From PALSA-1006 sp964532405 (GTDB lineage: Bacteria > Pseudomonadota > Gammaproteobacteria > Burkholderiales > Gallionellaceae): 62,654 nucleotides of DNA. The first letter of the stretch is position 1, and the number at the start of each line of letters is the position of its first letter. The DNA is taken from positions 1 to 62,654 of the forward strand of contig CAZHIC010000012.1 in assembly GCA_964532405.1 (NCBI GenBank), read 5' to 3'. Under the pieces are notes generated by a model. That model searched no databases and was not told the DNA's origin. It was given only the letters and a program-made list of their open reading frames with translations. Both the position numbers and the translations under genes were made by a program. This document shows, in pieces, positions 1-8,377 of the stretch.

Positions 1-34
1 GAACACAAAAAATGCTTGACCCCAAACACGGTTG

Positions 35-73
35 CTCCCTAACCCTCCCCCTGCATGGGGGAGGGAATATCGC
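35..73. repeat. C/G-rich dispersed hairpin
   Basis: This is an inverted repeat of a CCCTCCCCC-type arm, a TGCA loop and a complementary GGGGGAGGG arm. It sits just past the stop codon of the adaptor gene that reads leftwards. Related elements lie at about 19492-19520 and 25500-25540. It could end the efflux operon, but no U-tract follows on the minus strand. Confidence 0.6.
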
Positions 74-96
74 GCTGAATACTCTATCCCGGCTCA

Positions 97-1281
97 TCAG
101 AACAATCTTTTCATCGGCTGAGCAGTGTTCGCTTGCGATTTATTGTTGGCGAGCGCGTCGCCGACCACGATTTGATCGCCCGCCTTGAGATCGCCGCCGA
201 CCACCTCGGTATTGCGGTTATCGGTGATGCCGAGCGCGACACCGAGCGGAACCGGCACGCCCCCCTGCAACACATAGACCGTGCCGGAGAATCCATCGCG
301 CTTGGGCTTGCCGCCCTTCGCCACCACATCTCCACCGCTTCGTTTCACCGGTTCCGCATTAGCAGGCTTGAAGCGCAGAGCGGCATTGGGCACCAGCAGC
401 ACGTCTTTGCGCTCTTCCACGGCAATGCTCACATACGCCGTCATGCCCGGCATCAATATCTGCTCGGGGTTATCCACATTGACCACGACATCGTAAGTCA
501 CCACGTTCGACTGAATGGTGGGACTGAGGCGTATTTGTTTGACCTCGCCTTTGAAATTTTTCCCAACGAAAGCATCGACGGTAAATCTCACCGCTTGTCC
601 GACACGGATACTGCCGATGTCAGCCTCGGCAAAGTTGGCGTGGATTTGCATCTTGGATAAATCCTGCGCGATCTTGAACAAGGTCGGCGTCTGCAAACTG
701 GCAGCCACGGTCTGCCCGACATCCACAGAGCGGTCGACCACCACCCCCGCCACCGGCGAACGGATCACCGTATACGCCAGATTGACCTGGTCTTTTTCCA
801 CAGCGGCACGCGCCAACAGCACCTGCGCCTCGCCCGCTTTCTTGGCCTGTACTGAAGTGTCCAGCTCCTGACGCGAAACATAGGCTTGATCGAACAGACT
901 GCGCACACGCGCTTCGTTCGCTGTCGCCAGCTCTGCGGAAGCAACGGCGTTTTGTACATTGGCCTTGCTCTGTTTTTGCTGCGCCGCCAACAAGGCATCG
1001 TCCAGCTCCAACAGCACCTGCCCCTTTTCCACTTTGCTGTTGAAATCGACATACAGCCTTTTGACCGTGCCGGAGACCTGAGTACCGACATTCACCAACG
1101 TCACGGGGTTGATCGTGCCGTTGGCCGACACGACCTGCTTGACCTCGCCTTTTGCCACTGCCTGTGTCTTATATTGCGGTTCGGATGCCGGCGCATAGAA
1201 CTGCCGATAGGCGGCGACACCGCCCGCAACGGCGAGTACAAGAACGATCAATATAACCGCTGAACGGGAAGGCTTTTTCAT
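97..1281 (-). CDS. MacA-like periplasmic adaptor (HlyD/RND membrane fusion family)
   Basis: The 394-residue protein starts with an N-terminal membrane anchor (residues 8-24, hydrophobic after MKKPSRS). A barrel-sandwich/lipoyl half follows (about 60-90), then an alpha-hairpin (about 95-165) and the second lipoyl half with GVVVDRSVDVGQTVAAS. The C-terminal beta-barrel region includes LMPGMTAYVSI. The family bridges an inner-membrane transporter to TolC; the wording of the second lipoyl half is closest to MacA-type adaptors of ABC exporters. The start overlaps the stop of the upstream TolC gene (ATGA), so the two are translationally coupled. The expected pump (macB or an RND gene) would lie to the left, outside the window. 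The exported substrate cannot be told. Confidence 0.85.
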   Translation of the reverse strand: MKKPSRSAVILIVLVLAVAGGVAAYRQFYAPASEPQYKTQAVAKGEVKQVVSANGTINPVTLVNVGTQVSGTVKRLYVDFNSKVEKGQVLLELDDALLAAQQKQSKANVQNAVASAELATANEARVRSLFDQAYVSRQELDTSVQAKKAGEAQVLLARAAVEKDQVNLAYTVIRSPVAGVVVDRSVDVGQTVAASLQTPTLFKIAQDLSKMQIHANFAEADIGSIRVGQAVRFTVDAFVGKNFKGEVKQIRLSPTIQSNVVTYDVVVNVDNPEQILMPGMTAYVSIAVEERKDVLLVPNAALRFKPANAEPVKRSGGDVVAKGGKPKRDGFSGTVYVLQGGVPVPLGVALGITDNRNTEVVGGDLKAGDQIVVGDALANNKSQANTAQPMKRLF

Positions 1282-2648
1282 GGCTGACTCTTCTCTGCTG
1301 ATTTTTCAACACTGTGCGCCGACAATAATTTCACGTCCAGACTGCCCATCGCCTGCGCCAAGGTCGCGCGGTAGATGTTCCAGTTGTAAGAGGCTTGCAC
1401 GCGTTGCTGGCGCGCACTCGCCAGCGCACTTTGCGCGACCAGCTCATCGAGCAGGTTCCCCACGCCCGCCTGATAGCGTGCCGCCGCCACGCGCTCGGAT
1501 TGCTCCGCGCTATTCACCAGATCGGCGGTGCTACGCAAACTTTGCGTGGCCGTTTGCAGATTCTGATAGGCGTTCCAGACATCCAGCGCGATCTGCCGTT
1601 GCAGGCGATCACGCTGGGCGCGCTTGGTCTCCACCTGCGCTTCCGCCGCATACACACGATTGGTGGCCGCACGCCCCGAATAAATCGGCACGCTCAGCTT
1701 CACCGACAGGTCGTAGGCATTACCGGGGGCGAGCACATCGCTGCGCAAATTCGTCGCTGTCGCACCCAGCACGATGGATGGAAAGTCAGCCGCCCGCGTC
1801 GCATCCACATTGGCCTGCGCCGCGTTGACTTGCGCTTCTGCGGCCAGCAAATCGGGGCGTCGTTCGCGCGCCGCCACGATTAACGCATCCACATCGTGCT
1901 CGAAATCGGCGGGCAACTCTATAGCCCCGGTGGCGATCAGCTTAATAGGCCGGTTAGCATCGCGCCCGATCACATTGGCCAGATTGCCTTGTGCGCTGCG
2001 CAAATTTCCTTCTGCCTGAATGCGATTGAGGCTGGCTTGCGAATACGCGGTCTGCGCTTGCAGCCTGTCTGCCGGTGCGCCCGAACCCACCGTGCTGCGC
2101 AAAGTGGCCGCTTTCAGACTTTCCAAAGCGGAGCGCTCCGCCTCTTTTGCCGAGGCCAGTGCGGCCTGCGCCGCCTGCACCTGATAGAAAACTTGCACCG
2201 CCGCAAGGAATAGCGTCTGCACCGTGTTGTCTTGCGTGGCCGCAGCGGCGGCGAGCAGCTGCCGCGAATTTTCCCGCGTCGCGCCGCGCGCGCCGAAATC
2301 GTAGATCAGATAGGACAGCGTCAGCGCCGCACTTTTGGTATCGACTGGGGAAACCGCACCGACCCTGTCGCTATAACTGCGCGTCACACCCACCGTGCCG
2401 TTCACCGTGGGCAGATACGCGGCTTGAGATACCGCCAGCTGCGCCTCCTGATAACGCGCATTGGCCCACACCTCGCGGGTTTGCGGGTTACCGCACAGCG
2501 CGAACTCCACCACATCGGCCAGACCGAGCGCATCGGTCTCGTCCACAGCTTTGCATGGTAAAGGTGCAGGTATCTCGCCCGCGTTCGCGCCAGTGGTCGC
2601 GACACACGCGAGGCAGAGCAACAATGTTTTTATGGCAAATAACTTCAT
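1278..2648 (-). CDS. TolC-family outer-membrane efflux protein
   Basis: The start is placed at MKLFAIKT, giving 456 residues; a longer reading would add nine residues before a clear signal peptide (cleavage near GANAG). Two repeated OEP domains are rich in Ala/Gln/Leu coiled-coil sequence, for example AAQAALASAKEAERSA, and the PDLLAAEAQVNAAQANVDATR segment is typical of the family. The product should form the outer-membrane/periplasmic channel for the adaptor encoded next. The order tolC then macA-like, with a 4-bp overlap, indicates one operon read leftwards. The missing third component means it cannot be said whether the system is ABC- or RND-driven. Confidence 0.87.
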   Translation of the reverse strand: MKLFAIKTLLLCLACVATTGANAGEIPAPLPCKAVDETDALGLADVVEFALCGNPQTREVWANARYQEAQLAVSQAAYLPTVNGTVGVTRSYSDRVGAVSPVDTKSAALTLSYLIYDFGARGATRENSRQLLAAAAATQDNTVQTLFLAAVQVFYQVQAAQAALASAKEAERSALESLKAATLRSTVGSGAPADRLQAQTAYSQASLNRIQAEGNLRSAQGNLANVIGRDANRPIKLIATGAIELPADFEHDVDALIVAARERRPDLLAAEAQVNAAQANVDATRAADFPSIVLGATATNLRSDVLAPGNAYDLSVKLSVPIYSGRAATNRVYAAEAQVETKRAQRDRLQRQIALDVWNAYQNLQTATQSLRSTADLVNSAEQSERVAAARYQAGVGNLLDELVAQSALASARQQRVQASYNWNIYRATLAQAMGSLDVKLLSAHSVEKSAEKSQP

Positions 2649-2776
2649 GGATCTATGCGTATACAAGGCTCGCAACAGACAAGCCGGATTTATATTCGTT
2701 CAAAATTTTAAAAATATTGCGGCACGGGTTCAGATAATACCCGATGTTTGAATCGCATCACGACGCACCCCTCCGC

Positions 2777-2782
2777 TATAAT
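2777..2782 (+). promoter_or_regulatory. -10 box of the mutL-like fragment
   Basis: A perfect TATAAT lies 8 bp before the ATG of the truncated mutL copy. The same box at the same distance precedes the intact mutL (6533-6538), so the duplication includes the promoter. Confidence 0.55.
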
Positions 2783-2790
2783 GCCGCGCC

Positions 2791-2940
2791 ATGCCATCCA
2801 TCCAACTCCTCCCCGACCTCCTCATCAACCCAATCGCCGCCGGCGAGGTGATCGAGCGCCCGGCTTCGGCACTGAAAGAACTGCTGGCAAATAGTCTGGA
2901 TCCCGGTGCAACAGACATCACGGGGATGGTCACAGCGTAG
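2791..2940 (+). pseudogene. Truncated duplicate of the mutL 5' end
   Basis: The reading frame gives 49 residues, of which about the first 43 match the N-terminus of the intact MutL at 6547 (QLLPDLLIN, IAAGEVIERPASALKELL). It then runs out into unrelated codons and a TAG. Differences from the intact copy include Q14P, E33A and A38P. About 20 bp upstream of the ATG, including TATAAT, are also shared. The fragment lacks the rest of the GHKL ATPase, so it cannot be a functional mismatch-repair protein. It marks the left edge of a 3.6-kb accessory segment whose right edge is the real mutL. Confidence 0.85.
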
Positions 2941-2991
2941 CGCGGTCGCTGATGCAGATATTACCAAGGCTCTAATTTGAAGGAATACATC

Positions 2992-3360
2992 ATGTCCGAC
3001 CTCAACGATCCAAGAGTCTTCTTTGCCGCCGAGCGCACTTTGCTCGCATGGAACCGTAGCAGCCTCGCTTTGATGGCTTTCGGATTTGTCATCGAACGAT
3101 TCGGCTTGTTGGTGTACATTCTTTTGCCCAAGCACGACACGACGCTACAACGTGGCTTATCCTTCTGGACAGGACTGATCTTCGTGCTGCTGGGCGCATT
3201 CGTCGCCGCCTACTCCACCGTGCAATACCGTAAAGTGCTGCACACCTTGAAGCCAGTTGAAATACCAGATGGCTATCGAACAGATCCCGGAATCATCAGT
3301 AATTTGATCGTCGCAGTATTGGGTCTTGTTCTAACGGTCTATTTCTTTCAAGGCATCTAA
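2992..3360 (+). CDS. DUF202 (YidH-like) small membrane protein
   Basis: The product has 122 residues from the ATG preceded by AAGGA at a 7-bp spacing; a TTG 15 bp upstream is the alternative. It begins with a hydrophilic stretch containing the family signature FAAERTLLAWNRSSLALMAF. Three hydrophobic segments follow (about 22-42, 55-78, 98-120). Proteins of this family are short inner-membrane proteins of unknown function. It precedes a two-component pair on the same strand with a 33-bp gap and may be co-transcribed with it. Confidence 0.8.
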   Translation: MSDLNDPRVFFAAERTLLAWNRSSLALMAFGFVIERFGLLVYILLPKHDTTLQRGLSFWTGLIFVLLGAFVAAYSTVQYRKVLHTLKPVEIPDGYRTDPGIISNLIVAVLGLVLTVYFFQGI

Positions 3361-3393
3361 CGCCTTAGCTTTTGGGTGGCTCTTGCACAATTT

Positions 3394-4065
3394 ATGAACA
3401 TCTTACTGATTGAAGATAATCACGATCTTGCCACCAACCTGTTCGACTATTTCGAAACTCGTGGCCATACGATGGATCTCGCTCGTGACGGGATTCCCGG
3501 CTTGCATCTCGCCACCACAAATCAATATGACGTACTCGTTCTGGATGTGATGTTACCCAGCATGGATGGCCTAACTATGTGCAAGCGTCTGCGTGAGGCG
3601 GGAAAATTCACGCCGATTTTGATGCTGACCGCCCGTGATTCGCTGGATGACAAAATAGCGGGTCTTGAGGCAGGCGCGGACGATTATGTAGTCAAGCCTT
3701 TTTCAATGCGCGAGGTAGAAGCACGATTGCTCGCATTGGTCAGGCGCGCACAAGTGCGCGAAGGCGGCAGCACGCTGCAAGTCGGCGATTTGTCTTTTAA
3801 TACCGGCATGCTCAAGGTGCGGCGCGGCGAACGCAATATCGTGCTGCCCCCCATTGCCCTAAAGCTGCTCGAGATCCTGATGCGCCATTCACCCCGCGTG
3901 TTGTCGCGCGAAGAGGTGGAGCGCGCCATCTGGGAAGACGCTCCCCCGGACAGCGACGCCTTACGCGGACATCTGCATATCTTGCGCAACGCGATAGACA
4001 AAGACACAGATAAGCCGCTGATCAAAACTTTACGCGGCCTTGGCTACCAGATCAGTGATGAGTAA
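3394..4065 (+). CDS. OmpR-family response regulator
   Basis: The protein has 223 residues from ATG; an in-frame GTG at 3376 is possible. The receiver domain has acidic residues E7/D8, phospho-acceptor D51 in LVLDVMLPSMDG, T79 and K101 in YVVKPFS. A C-terminal winged-helix (about 130-220) ends with IKTLRGLGYQIS, typical of OmpR/PhoB regulators. The last 8 bp overlap the histidine-kinase gene, so the pair is a co-translated two-component system. Its target genes are not evident; the lipoprotein gene downstream is one candidate. Confidence 0.92.
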   Translation: MNILLIEDNHDLATNLFDYFETRGHTMDLARDGIPGLHLATTNQYDVLVLDVMLPSMDGLTMCKRLREAGKFTPILMLTARDSLDDKIAGLEAGADDYVVKPFSMREVEARLLALVRRAQVREGGSTLQVGDLSFNTGMLKVRRGERNIVLPPIALKLLEILMRHSPRVLSREEVERAIWEDAPPDSDALRGHLHILRNAIDKDTDKPLIKTLRGLGYQISDE

Positions 4066-5353
4066 TCTACGCCACAGCCTCAGACTCAAACTGGCGCTGA
4101 CGTTCGCCATCTTTGGCGCAACGATCTGCCTTGTGTTGTCGTTAGGCATCTCCTTTTTCGCAAAAAATCTCGGCGAACATCTGCTGGATGAAACACTACG
4201 TGCCGAGATTGACGGCTATATTTCCAGACGGGCACGCAACCCCAAGGCACTCCTTCCCTCAACCATCAGCATTCAAGGCTATCTGCTAACGCAAGGACAA
4301 AGCGATGAATATATTCCCTTCGAACTGCGATCCCTACACGAAGGAACGCATCGACTGAAGCTGAATAACACGCCCTATCGAGTTGCCGTGGTAGATAAAA
4401 ATAACGCGCGCTATTTCATGCTATTCAATGAGGAACGCCAGCGCCAGCGTGAAGAAATGTTCACTATTTATTTGGCATCAGGTGCATTCATTATGACTTT
4501 GATCTCGGCGTGGGTAGGCTGGTGGCTCGCAGGACGGGGCGTCGCACCTATCGCCGAACTCGCGCGGCGCGTCAGTCGCGCCAACCCGGAAGACGATACT
4601 GCGACAGTTGCTCAGGGTTTTAAACGCGACGAAATCGGCCAACTGGCACAAGTATTTTCTGCCTACCTCAAGCGTATGCGTGACTTCATTGAGCGCGAGC
4701 GCAATTTTACGAGTGATGTCAGCCACGAACTGCGAACCCCGCTGACCATTGTTCAAGGCGTTTTAGAACTGATGGAAGACGGCAAGCAGTCACCAGACAA
4801 ACAACAGGAACGCATCGCCAAAATTGGGCGTGCCAACAGCGAAATGGTGAATCTGACCACCGCCTTGCTGTTGATGGCCAGAGAAAACACCCATGAGACC
4901 GACGTCCAATCCTGCGACGTCAGCAAGGTGGTTGGTGCTGTCATTGAAATGAATCGTCATCTGCTCAGCACAACCACCGCCGTAAATATTATCGGCCTTT
5001 CCTACCAGAGCATTGCGGCCGAACGCACATTGCTCAGCATTGTACTGTCCAACCTGATTCGCAACGCGTTCACATACACGCCATCCGGCACCGTTTCAAT
5101 CTCGATAGAAGATAACGGCCTGACGGTCAGCGACACGGGCTCCGGTATTCGCAGCGAAGAGATCGGCAAAATTTTTCAGCAAAATTTCAAAGGAAGCGGC
5201 AGTACGGGTTCAGGTATCGGCTTGTCGCTGGTTAAGCGCATCTGTGATCGCTATGGCTGGGAAATAATGATTAACAGCACCGAAGGGCAGGGCACATCGG
5301 CGCATCTGATCTTTACCGACGCGCAAAAAAAATCCGCCCTAACGCTCCCCTAA
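4058..5353 (+). CDS. Sensor histidine kinase
   Basis: The protein has 431 residues starting at MSNLRHS, whose ATG lies inside the end of the regulator gene. TM1 is at about 12-34, a periplasmic loop of roughly 100 residues follows, and TM2 is near 140-162. A HAMP-like linker comes next, then HisKA with the phospho-acceptor H223 in SDVSHELRTPL. The HATPase domain has the N-box NLIRNAF, G1 DTGSGI and G2 GSGIGLSLVKRI. The short sensor loop gives no clue to the ligand. The end of the gene runs into an 11-bp tandem repeat that supplies the final LTLP codons and the stop. Confidence 0.92.
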   Translation: MSNLRHSLRLKLALTFAIFGATICLVLSLGISFFAKNLGEHLLDETLRAEIDGYISRRARNPKALLPSTISIQGYLLTQGQSDEYIPFELRSLHEGTHRLKLNNTPYRVAVVDKNNARYFMLFNEERQRQREEMFTIYLASGAFIMTLISAWVGWWLAGRGVAPIAELARRVSRANPEDDTATVAQGFKRDEIGQLAQVFSAYLKRMRDFIERERNFTSDVSHELRTPLTIVQGVLELMEDGKQSPDKQQERIAKIGRANSEMVNLTTALLLMARENTHETDVQSCDVSKVVGAVIEMNRHLLSTTTAVNIIGLSYQSIAAERTLLSIVLSNLIRNAFTYTPSGTVSISIEDNGLTVSDTGSGIRSEEIGKIFQQNFKGSGSTGSGIGLSLVKRICDRYGWEIMINSTEGQGTSAHLIFTDAQKKSALTLP

Positions 5354-5383
5354 CGCTCCCCTAACGCTCCCCTAACGCTCCCC
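5340..5383 (+). repeat. Four perfect 11-bp tandem repeats
   Basis: TAACGCTCCCC occurs four times without interruption. The kinase stop codon TAA is the first codon of the second unit. The array lies between the kinase and the lipoprotein gene. Copy-number change would shift spacing, but change only the last residues of the kinase, if any. Confidence 0.95.
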
Positions 5384-5426
5384 CGCTTAAGATTAGACTC
5401 CATTTTTTCTATTAAGGAGATTTGTT

Positions 5427-5978
5427 ATGAAAATATTAGCAGTTGTTTTGGCCGCACTTCTGGTTGCTGCATGCTCTTCATCGCCAAAAATAGCTTCCTC
5501 ACTTACATCCTCAGCGAACGGAAAATCTGCGGAGCAGGCATCCAAAGTGAACGATAAAAATTCCGCTGAAGTGGCAGGAGAAAATTCAGCCCCAACGACT
5601 ACGGCGAATCTTGAATTGAGCAAATTGAATGCTGAATTACAACAACTCCAACAAGAAAGTAATTTTTTCGATTACGCCAAATTTGCCATCAAACCTGAAT
5701 ATCAGGACGTAATTCGGAAACAAGCCGAATTCCTCAAAGCCCATAGCAATGATCTCATTACTCTGGCAGGAAATGCGGACGAGCGAGGCAGCGAAGAATA
5801 CAACCATGACTTGGGAAACAAGAGAGCCAATGCCGTCAAAAAAAGCTTGGAGCAATTGGGTGTCCCAGCGAAACAAATCAAGACCGTCAGCCTGGGAAAA
5901 GACAAGCCACGTCTTTCATGCCATGAAGAAAAATGCTGGAAAGAAAATCGCAGGGTCGATTTTAAACATAGCGTTTAA
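5427..5978 (+). CDS. OmpA/Pal-like peptidoglycan-associated lipoprotein
   Basis: The protein has 183 residues, with AAGGAG upstream of the ATG. The signal peptide ends in a lipobox LVAAC, so C16 should be lipidated. A low-complexity Ser/Ala/Glu linker spans about 20-60. An OmpA-C domain follows (about 75-180) with the peptidoglycan-binding pattern GNADERGSEEYN..LGNKRANAV. It resembles Pal but there is no tol cluster, so it is a paralogue. The unusual SCHEEKCWKENRRVDF end places two cysteines near the canonical NRRV motif. It probably anchors the outer membrane to the wall. Confidence 0.88.
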   Translation: MKILAVVLAALLVAACSSSPKIASSLTSSANGKSAEQASKVNDKNSAEVAGENSAPTTTANLELSKLNAELQQLQQESNFFDYAKFAIKPEYQDVIRKQAEFLKAHSNDLITLAGNADERGSEEYNHDLGNKRANAVKKSLEQLGVPAKQIKTVSLGKDKPRLSCHEEKCWKENRRVDFKHSV

Positions 5979-6139
5979 CGCATAACGATTGAGGGAGGGG
6001 CTGGGTAAGTACCCGATCCCTTTTTCTGTCGCCAAAATGCAGAATTAAAAGCAAAGTTTCATTGCTGTCCGAGCTGTATCGCCATTACCCCAAGCATATT
6101 TTTTCGCCCACTAAGACAATCGCTGGAAATTGATCAAAT

Positions 6140-6436
6140 ATGTCAGATCATAACGATTTATCCCATCACATTCTTCCGACCTCAGCTCAACTCGTGGGTG
6201 TATGCATCACCGTTATATCCCTAGTCAAGGTACTACACATTGGCCATATGGGCTCACTGCTGGATAAGCTCTTGGCGATTGATGCCATACTTTTTACGGT
6301 CAGCGCATTACTTTCTTACGCATCTATGCGCAGCATTAAATCGGCACCGTTAGAAAAACATGCAGATTATTTTTTTATGCTGGGTCTTTTGGAGCTAGGT
6401 GGATGTGCGATTCTTTTGTCGTTTGAATTAGTCTAG
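6140..6436 (+). CDS. Small integral membrane protein, unknown
   Basis: The product has 98 residues with three predicted membrane segments (about 15-33, 43-63, 78-97). An N-terminal His-rich stretch (MSDHNDLSHHILP) and a HADYF motif lie before the last segment. The family is not recognised with certainty. It is the last gene of the segment bounded by the two mutL starts. Nothing in its neighbourhood fixes a function. Confidence 0.6.
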   Translation: MSDHNDLSHHILPTSAQLVGVCITVISLVKVLHIGHMGSLLDKLLAIDAILFTVSALLSYASMRSIKSAPLEKHADYFFMLGLLELGGCAILLSFELV

Positions 6437-6532
6437 ACGCCAGCAAATTTCATACACAAATATTCTCGCCATCCCCAACGATGCCGGGATAGCAACGGCC
6501 ATCATCTCCCTGCCCTATAACCCTCCCTACGC

Positions 6533-6538
6533 TATAAT
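6533..6538 (+). promoter_or_regulatory. -10 box of mutL, possibly leaderless
   Basis: TATAAT ends 8 bp before the mutL ATG, so a start site at the usual 6-8 bp distance would fall at or next to the initiation codon. No Shine-Dalgarno sequence fits between them and no convincing -35 is seen. Confidence 0.5.
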
Positions 6539-6546
6539 GCCGCGCC

Positions 6547-8352
6547 ATGTCACCTATCCAACTCCTCCCCGACCTGCTCATCAACCAGATCGCCGCCGGC
6601 GAGGTGATTGAGCGCCCGGCTTCGGCCTTGAAAGAACTGTTGGAAAACAGTCTGGATGCGGGCGCGACCGACATCGCCGTGCAACTCGAAGGCGGCGGCA
6701 TCAAGTTATTGCGCGTGCGCGACAACGGCGGCGGCATCGCGCCGGAACAATTGCCGCTGGCGCTGATGCGCCACGCCACCAGCAAGATCGCCTCGCTAGC
6801 CGATTTGCAGCGCGTCGCTAGCATGGGTTTTCGCGGCGAGGCGCTGGCGAGCATGGCTTCCGTGGCGCAGGTCACGCTCACCAGCCGCCACGCGGATGCC
6901 GATCATGCCTGGAAGATCGAAGCGGTAGACGGCACACAAAGCGCCGCCGCTCCGGCAGCCCACGCGCAGGGCACCAGCATCGAGATGCGCGAGTTGTATT
7001 TCAACACGCCCGCGCGGCGCAAATTCCTCAAAAGCGAGAACACCGAGTTCGCCTATTGCGAAGAGACTTTCAAGCGCATCGCCTTGTCGCGCCCCGATGT
7101 CGCGTTCTCGTTGCAGCACAACGGGCGCATGGTGTGGCAACTGCCTGCTCAAAAACTGGCACAGCGCATCACCGCCATCCTCGGCGCAGAGTTCGGACAA
7201 CACGCCGTCGCAGTCGAACGGCAGGCCGCCAGTTTGCACATGTACGGCATCGCCGCCCTGCCCGCCTACTCGCGCTCTTCGCGCGACGAACAATATTTCT
7301 TCGTGAACGGTCGCTTCGTGCGCGACAAAGTGTTGATGCATGCCGTGCGCCAGGCCTATCAGGACATCCTGCATCACCAGCGCCATCCCGCCTTCGTACT
7401 GTTTCTCGACATGCCGCCGGAGCTGGTGGATGTGAACGTGCATCCGGCCAAGAGCGAAGTGCGTTTCCGCGAAAGTCAGGGCATCCACCAGTTCGTGTTC
7501 CACACGCTGCAACAGGCGTTGAGTGCGACTATGGCCGAAACCACAGCAACACCAGTCGCTGCACCGCATGAAGAACAGACCACTACATCGTTCGCGCCCA
7601 CCCAACAACGCATCCCATTTGGTGCGGCACAGCAACAGGCTACTTATCGCCTGTGGGAGTCGCAAACAAATAACAACGTAGGATGGGTTGAGCGCAGCGA
7701 TACCCATCAGCCCTCACCGTTGAAAAACGATGGGTATCGCTCTGCTCAACCCATCCTACGAAGCACTGAGCACCCGCTCGGCTACGCGCTGGCACAGCTC
7801 TCCGGCATCTACATCCTCGCGCAAAACGAAAACGGTTTGGTGGTAGTGGACATGCACGCCGCGCACGAGCGCATCGTGTACGAAAAATTAAAAACCGCTA
7901 TGGATGGGCAGCAGCTTCCCAAGCAGCCGCTGCTGATCCCCGTGACCTTCCACGCCGACACACTGGATGTCGCCACCGTCGAGGAAGAACAGGAAGCGCT
8001 CGCCACGCTGGGCTTCGACATAGCCCCGATCTCGCCCACCACGCTGGCCGTGCGCACCATGCCCGCCATGCTCAAACAAGCCCACGCCGAAGCCGCCGCC
8101 CGCGAAGTGCTGCACGAGCTGCGCGAATTCGGCGCCAGCCGCGCGCTCACCGAGCGCCGCAACGAGTTGCTCGCCACCCTCGCCTGCCATTCCGCCGTGC
8201 GCGCCAACCAACAACTCAGCCTGCCCGAAATGAACGCCATCCTGCGCGAGATGGAACAGACCGAACGCGCCGACCAGTGCAACCACGGCCGCCCGACCTG
8301 GTTCCAGGTCACGCTGACGGAGCTGGATGCGATGTTTATGCGCGGGAAGTAA
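6547..8352 (+). CDS. mutL: DNA mismatch repair protein MutL
   Basis: The protein has 601 residues. The N-terminal GHKL ATPase has NQIAAGEVIERPASALKEL (catalytic E30, Mg-binding N34), DNGGGI, and GFRGEALASMASV in the ATP lid. A transducer domain follows, containing FVNGRFVRD and VDVNVHPAKSEVRF. A variable linker spans about 325-415 and the C-terminal dimerisation domain runs from about 415, beginning near PLGYALAQLSGIYILAQ and including DMHAAHERIVYE. No DQHA(X)2E(X)4E endonuclease motif is seen (DMHAAHERI instead), which would suit a species with MutH or another nicking activity. An 82-bp inverted repeat lies inside the linker. Confidence 0.96.
   Translation: MSPIQLLPDLLINQIAAGEVIERPASALKELLENSLDAGATDIAVQLEGGGIKLLRVRDNGGGIAPEQLPLALMRHATSKIASLADLQRVASMGFRGEALASMASVAQVTLTSRHADADHAWKIEAVDGTQSAAAPAAHAQGTSIEMRELYFNTPARRKFLKSENTEFAYCEETFKRIALSRPDVAFSLQHNGRMVWQLPAQKLAQRITAILGAEFGQHAVAVERQAASLHMYGIAALPAYSRSSRDEQYFFVNGRFVRDKVLMHAVRQAYQDILHHQRHPAFVLFLDMPPELVDVNVHPAKSEVRFRESQGIHQFVFHTLQQALSATMAETTATPVAAPHEEQTTTSFAPTQQRIPFGAAQQQATYRLWESQTNNNVGWVERSDTHQPSPLKNDGYRSAQPILRSTEHPLGYALAQLSGIYILAQNENGLVVVDMHAAHERIVYEKLKTAMDGQQLPKQPLLIPVTFHADTLDVATVEEEQEALATLGFDIAPISPTTLAVRTMPAMLKQAHAEAAAREVLHELREFGASRALTERRNELLATLACHSAVRANQQLSLPEMNAILREMEQTERADQCNHGRPTWFQVTLTELDAMFMRGK
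7678..7759. repeat. Dispersed inverted repeat inside mutL
   Basis: Two 31-nt arms beginning GTAGGATGGGTTGAGC are inverted around a 20-nt centre and differ at two positions. Translated in frame it gives VGWVERSDTHQ, a peptide I recognise as the read-through of a common intergenic repeat in proteobacteria. Here it lies in the disordered MutL linker, where it does not break the frame. Confidence 0.85.
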
Positions 8353-8377
8353 TCAAACTTTTTGACAAGGAATAACA

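Noticed and set aside
6796..7707. 303-codon open frame on the minus strand
   Set aside because: It is antisense to mutL and has no recognisable motif.
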